A stretch of DNA of 64,000 nucleotides from SIG480 sp045649265 (lineage in GTDB: Bacteria > Bacillota > Clostridia > Oscillospirales > JAAYXM01): positions 1 through 64,000 of the forward strand of contig JAZRPO010000006.1 in assembly GCA_045649265.1 (NCBI GenBank). The letters run 5' to 3'. Of this stretch, positions 62,193 through 64,000 are shown piece after piece (within the stretch, counting starts at the first letter, position 1; every line of letters starts with the position of its first letter). The notes under the pieces are model-generated. The model saw only the letters and a program-made list of their open reading frames with translations. It had not been told where the DNA came from and did not search any database. A program made the translations under genes and the position numbers.

Positions 62193-63083
62193 TTAAAGCT
62201 CGTATCCGAAATTTTTAATGAGAATATCGTTATCACGCCAGTTTTCTTTAACCTTAACCCATGTTTCGAGATAAACCTTTGTTCCCATAAACCTCTCTAT
62301 CTCACGGCGCGCACTCTCTCCAATTTTTTTCAGCATCGCACCATTTTTACCTATTATGATTCCCTTATGGCTGTCGCGTTCACAGTAAATCGTTGCCACA
62401 ACATCTATAATTTCGTTATCACGCTCTGAAAAGCGCGTAATCTCAACTGCTGTGCCATGCGGTATTTCGTGATTCAAAAGCCTTAAGAGCTTTTCTCTTA
62501 TAATTTCAGCAACCATGTGTTTTTCAGGCTGGTCAGATACCATATCCTCAGGAAAAAGAGCAGGCCCTTCAGAAATGAATCTGTCAAGCTCGCTGTATAT
62601 GCTTTCAATTCCATCGCCACAAGCTGCGGAAATCGGAATTATCGCAGCAAAATCAAATGCTTTGCTATACTCCTCAATAACCGGGAAAATATCTTTTTTT
62701 TCTATTGTGTCAATCTTGTTTATCAGCAAAACAGCAGGGACATTGCTCTGTGAAATACGGGCAATTATATCTTTCTCAATCTGCCCGATATTTGCAATGG
62801 GCGCAACAAGCATAAGAATAACATCCACATCAGAAATTGAGTCCCCCGCTACCTTGACCATATACTCAGCAAGATGGGTTTTCGGCGTGTGGATGCCCGG
62901 AGTATCAAGGAAGACATACTGCGTTTTTTCGCGATTGATAATTCCGCATATTCTGTTTCTTGTAGTCTGCGGTTTATCGGATACTATCGCTATTTTCTCA
63001 CCCGCAAGTGAATTAATAAGGGTTGATTTTCCCACATTTGGGCGACCTATAATTGCAATCATCCCTGATTTTTTAATCTCCAT
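62193..63083 (-). CDS. era: GTPase Era
   Basis: The 296-residue GTPase matures 16S rRNA and the 30S subunit. G1 GRPNVGKSTLIN (13-24), G3 DTPGIHTP and G4 NKIDTIEK are present, as is the C-terminal KH domain with GIIIGKNGAMLKKIG. It lies between the P-type-ATPase-like gene and recO, the common era-recO order. Confidence 0.97.
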   Translation of the reverse strand: MEIKKSGMIAIIGRPNVGKSTLINSLAGEKIAIVSDKPQTTRNRICGIINREKTQYVFLDTPGIHTPKTHLAEYMVKVAGDSISDVDVILMLVAPIANIGQIEKDIIARISQSNVPAVLLINKIDTIEKKDIFPVIEEYSKAFDFAAIIPISAACGDGIESIYSELDRFISEGPALFPEDMVSDQPEKHMVAEIIREKLLRLLNHEIPHGTAVEITRFSERDNEIIDVVATIYCERDSHKGIIIGKNGAMLKKIGESARREIERFMGTKVYLETWVKVKENWRDNDILIKNFGYEL

Positions 63084-63108
63084 ATTTTTCTCCTCTTTGT
63101 ATAATGTT

Positions 63109-64000
63109 CTACTTTTTTACTCTTTTTGAAAGCAAATATGTCGGTATCATCCACATCATCATATAAACGAATACAGAATGCGGCGGAATCAGATTCGGTT
63201 TTTGAATGAAAGTCAAATAAAACATAAGCAGCATACCTATAATTGCGCCAAGCGCCGTAAGGCAGATGTTACGCACAGTTGCTCTCCTGAGCTTTTTAGA
63301 GGCAAGCACCGCGTTTGCAAAAGGATAAAGACCGCTTCTTGTTATTACAGCGCAAGCATCCTCATTTATAAATTGTTCTTCCGATGATAAATCTATTCTT
63401 TCTTCAATTTCAGGATATTCAAGCGATGAATCAGGCAGATCAAACGTCTTTTCAACCATCATTGGCAAGAGATTGAAATCACGCAAAGCAAGAACAACCG
63501 GAACTCTCTTTTTAACCATAATATGCAGGGCGCGTTCAACCTCTATATTCGCTTTATAATTTACATTGAAAACTCCGGCAGCTTCTTTGTTTATAGCTAC
63601 AAAAATTGAGTTTTTAGTATTAGTTCCCGCACCGATCTTGACACCTGAGCGCAGCATAAAGCCTGCACTTCCAACCAAAACTGCATCATCTCCAATCCGA
63701 GCCTCTATTCCTCCCGACTCATGATACTGAAGGTTTTTAACGTTCGTCGGCAGTGCATATCTGCTTTTTAAAAGGTCTGCAAAAACATCTGAAAGCCCAC
63801 TCTTTGTTTCAGCTATAATGCTTGCGGCATAGCAGACGGTTTGTTCAAGTGAAAATTCACCCAAAACCTTAAGACCATGGAGGGAGATTGTCCCCTTCGG
63901 GAATATATCCTCATCACAAACAATAACGTTCGCACGATTTGAAAGGTTTCTCGCTGAGAACCATCCCGAAATTGCAGCGCCTATGGATGACAGATTCTTA
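63109..64000 (-). CDS. Degenerate P-type-ATPase-like membrane protein (5' end outside window)
   Basis: The frame is open from the window edge to the stop at 63109 (about 297 residues). In the place of the P-type ATPase signature VFDKTGTLT it reads VIVCDEDIFPKGTISLHG (Asp codon at 63913-63915): the nucleophile-like Asp remains but K-T-G-T is lost. The following block resembles the N and P domains, with VLVGSAGFMLRSGVKI like the GTE/GxP nucleotide loop. No GDGxND motif is seen. Two transmembrane helices (about residues 240-285 of this part) close the protein. It is probably not a transport ATPase; function unknown. Confidence 0.6.
   Translation of the reverse strand, partial: KNLSSIGAAISGWFSARNLSNRANVIVCDEDIFPKGTISLHGLKVLGEFSLEQTVCYAASIIAETKSGLSDVFADLLKSRYALPTNVKNLQYHESGGIEARIGDDAVLVGSAGFMLRSGVKIGAGTNTKNSIFVAINKEAAGVFNVNYKANIEVERALHIMVKKRVPVVLALRDFNLLPMMVEKTFDLPDSSLEYPEIEERIDLSSEEQFINEDACAVITRSGLYPFANAVLASKKLRRATVRNICLTALGAIIGMLLMFYLTFIQKPNLIPPHSVFVYMMMWMIPTYLLSKRVKK

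Overview
The window looks like chromosomal DNA of a low-to-medium GC, spore-forming Firmicute of the class Clostridia, most like the Oscillospirales or Ruminococcaceae. This is inferred from Gram-positive gene orders (scpA-scpB-DUF2953-gerW-dacF, tig-clpP-clpX-lon-engB, rplS-lepB-rbgA-rnhB, murB-rapZ-whiA-dnaE-pfkA, era-recO-mutS2), strong GGAGG-type ribosome binding sites, TTGACA/TATAAT promoters with 17-bp spacers, and sporulation-linked genes (gerW, a dacF-like carboxypeptidase). No rRNA, CRISPR array, insertion sequence or recognisable prophage is visible. Two tRNAs (Gln-CTG, Pro-GGG) are present. Gene density is high. The only gap above 300 bases between protein genes (32498-32851) holds the tRNA-Pro unit.

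Layout. 1-1410: a minus-strand pair, a stand-alone GlmU-type nucleotidyltransferase domain and a flavin-reductase-like protein. 1512-5754: a plus-strand operon for an M50 protease, ScpA/ScpB, two sporulation-associated proteins and a penicillin-binding carboxypeptidase. 5755-15511: the accessory part. It contains tRNA-Gln, a solitary SAP plus FokI-like nuclease gene, an AbgA-like amidohydrolase with a CapA-like metallophosphatase, a Xer-type recombinase, an adaptor/permease pair of a MacAB-type exporter without an ATPase gene, a small cysteine-rich protein and L-lactate dehydrogenase. 15579-16900: the infC-rpmI-rplT translation operon with an attenuator-bearing leader and an AUC start codon for infC. 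16918-24736: lysA, engB, lon, clpX, clpP and tig. 24888-30093: metallophosphoesterase, thrC, yraN, rnhB, rbgA, lepB and rplS.

30183-41820 is mixed: an RluD-like pseudouridine synthase, a ceramidase-like hydrolase, tRNA-Pro, a DUF421/DUF4363 pair, nrdR, a sugar-phosphate epimerase-like protein, secD/secF, purB, a type Ic aspartate aminotransferase and asnS. 42010-46544: DUF378, ackA, tmcAL, murD and an HPr-like protein. 46650-55191: a plus-strand run of mtaB, murB, rapZ, whiA, dnaE and pfkA. 55246-64000: a minus-strand run of a degenerate P-type-ATPase-like protein (cut by the window edge), era, recO, mutS2, a Crh-like HPr, uvrC, rsmD, coaD and a coiled-coil protein.

The core content is housekeeping: protein quality control, chromosome condensation, repair, cell wall and tRNA modification. 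The strongest candidates for something undescribed are the solitary nuclease gene at 6213-7751, two HPr-fold proteins that both lack the phosphorylatable histidine but keep the regulatory serine, the P-type-ATPase-like protein without the DKTG signature, and the exporter genes that lack an ATPase. All family assignments come from reading motifs by eye. No database search was possible.
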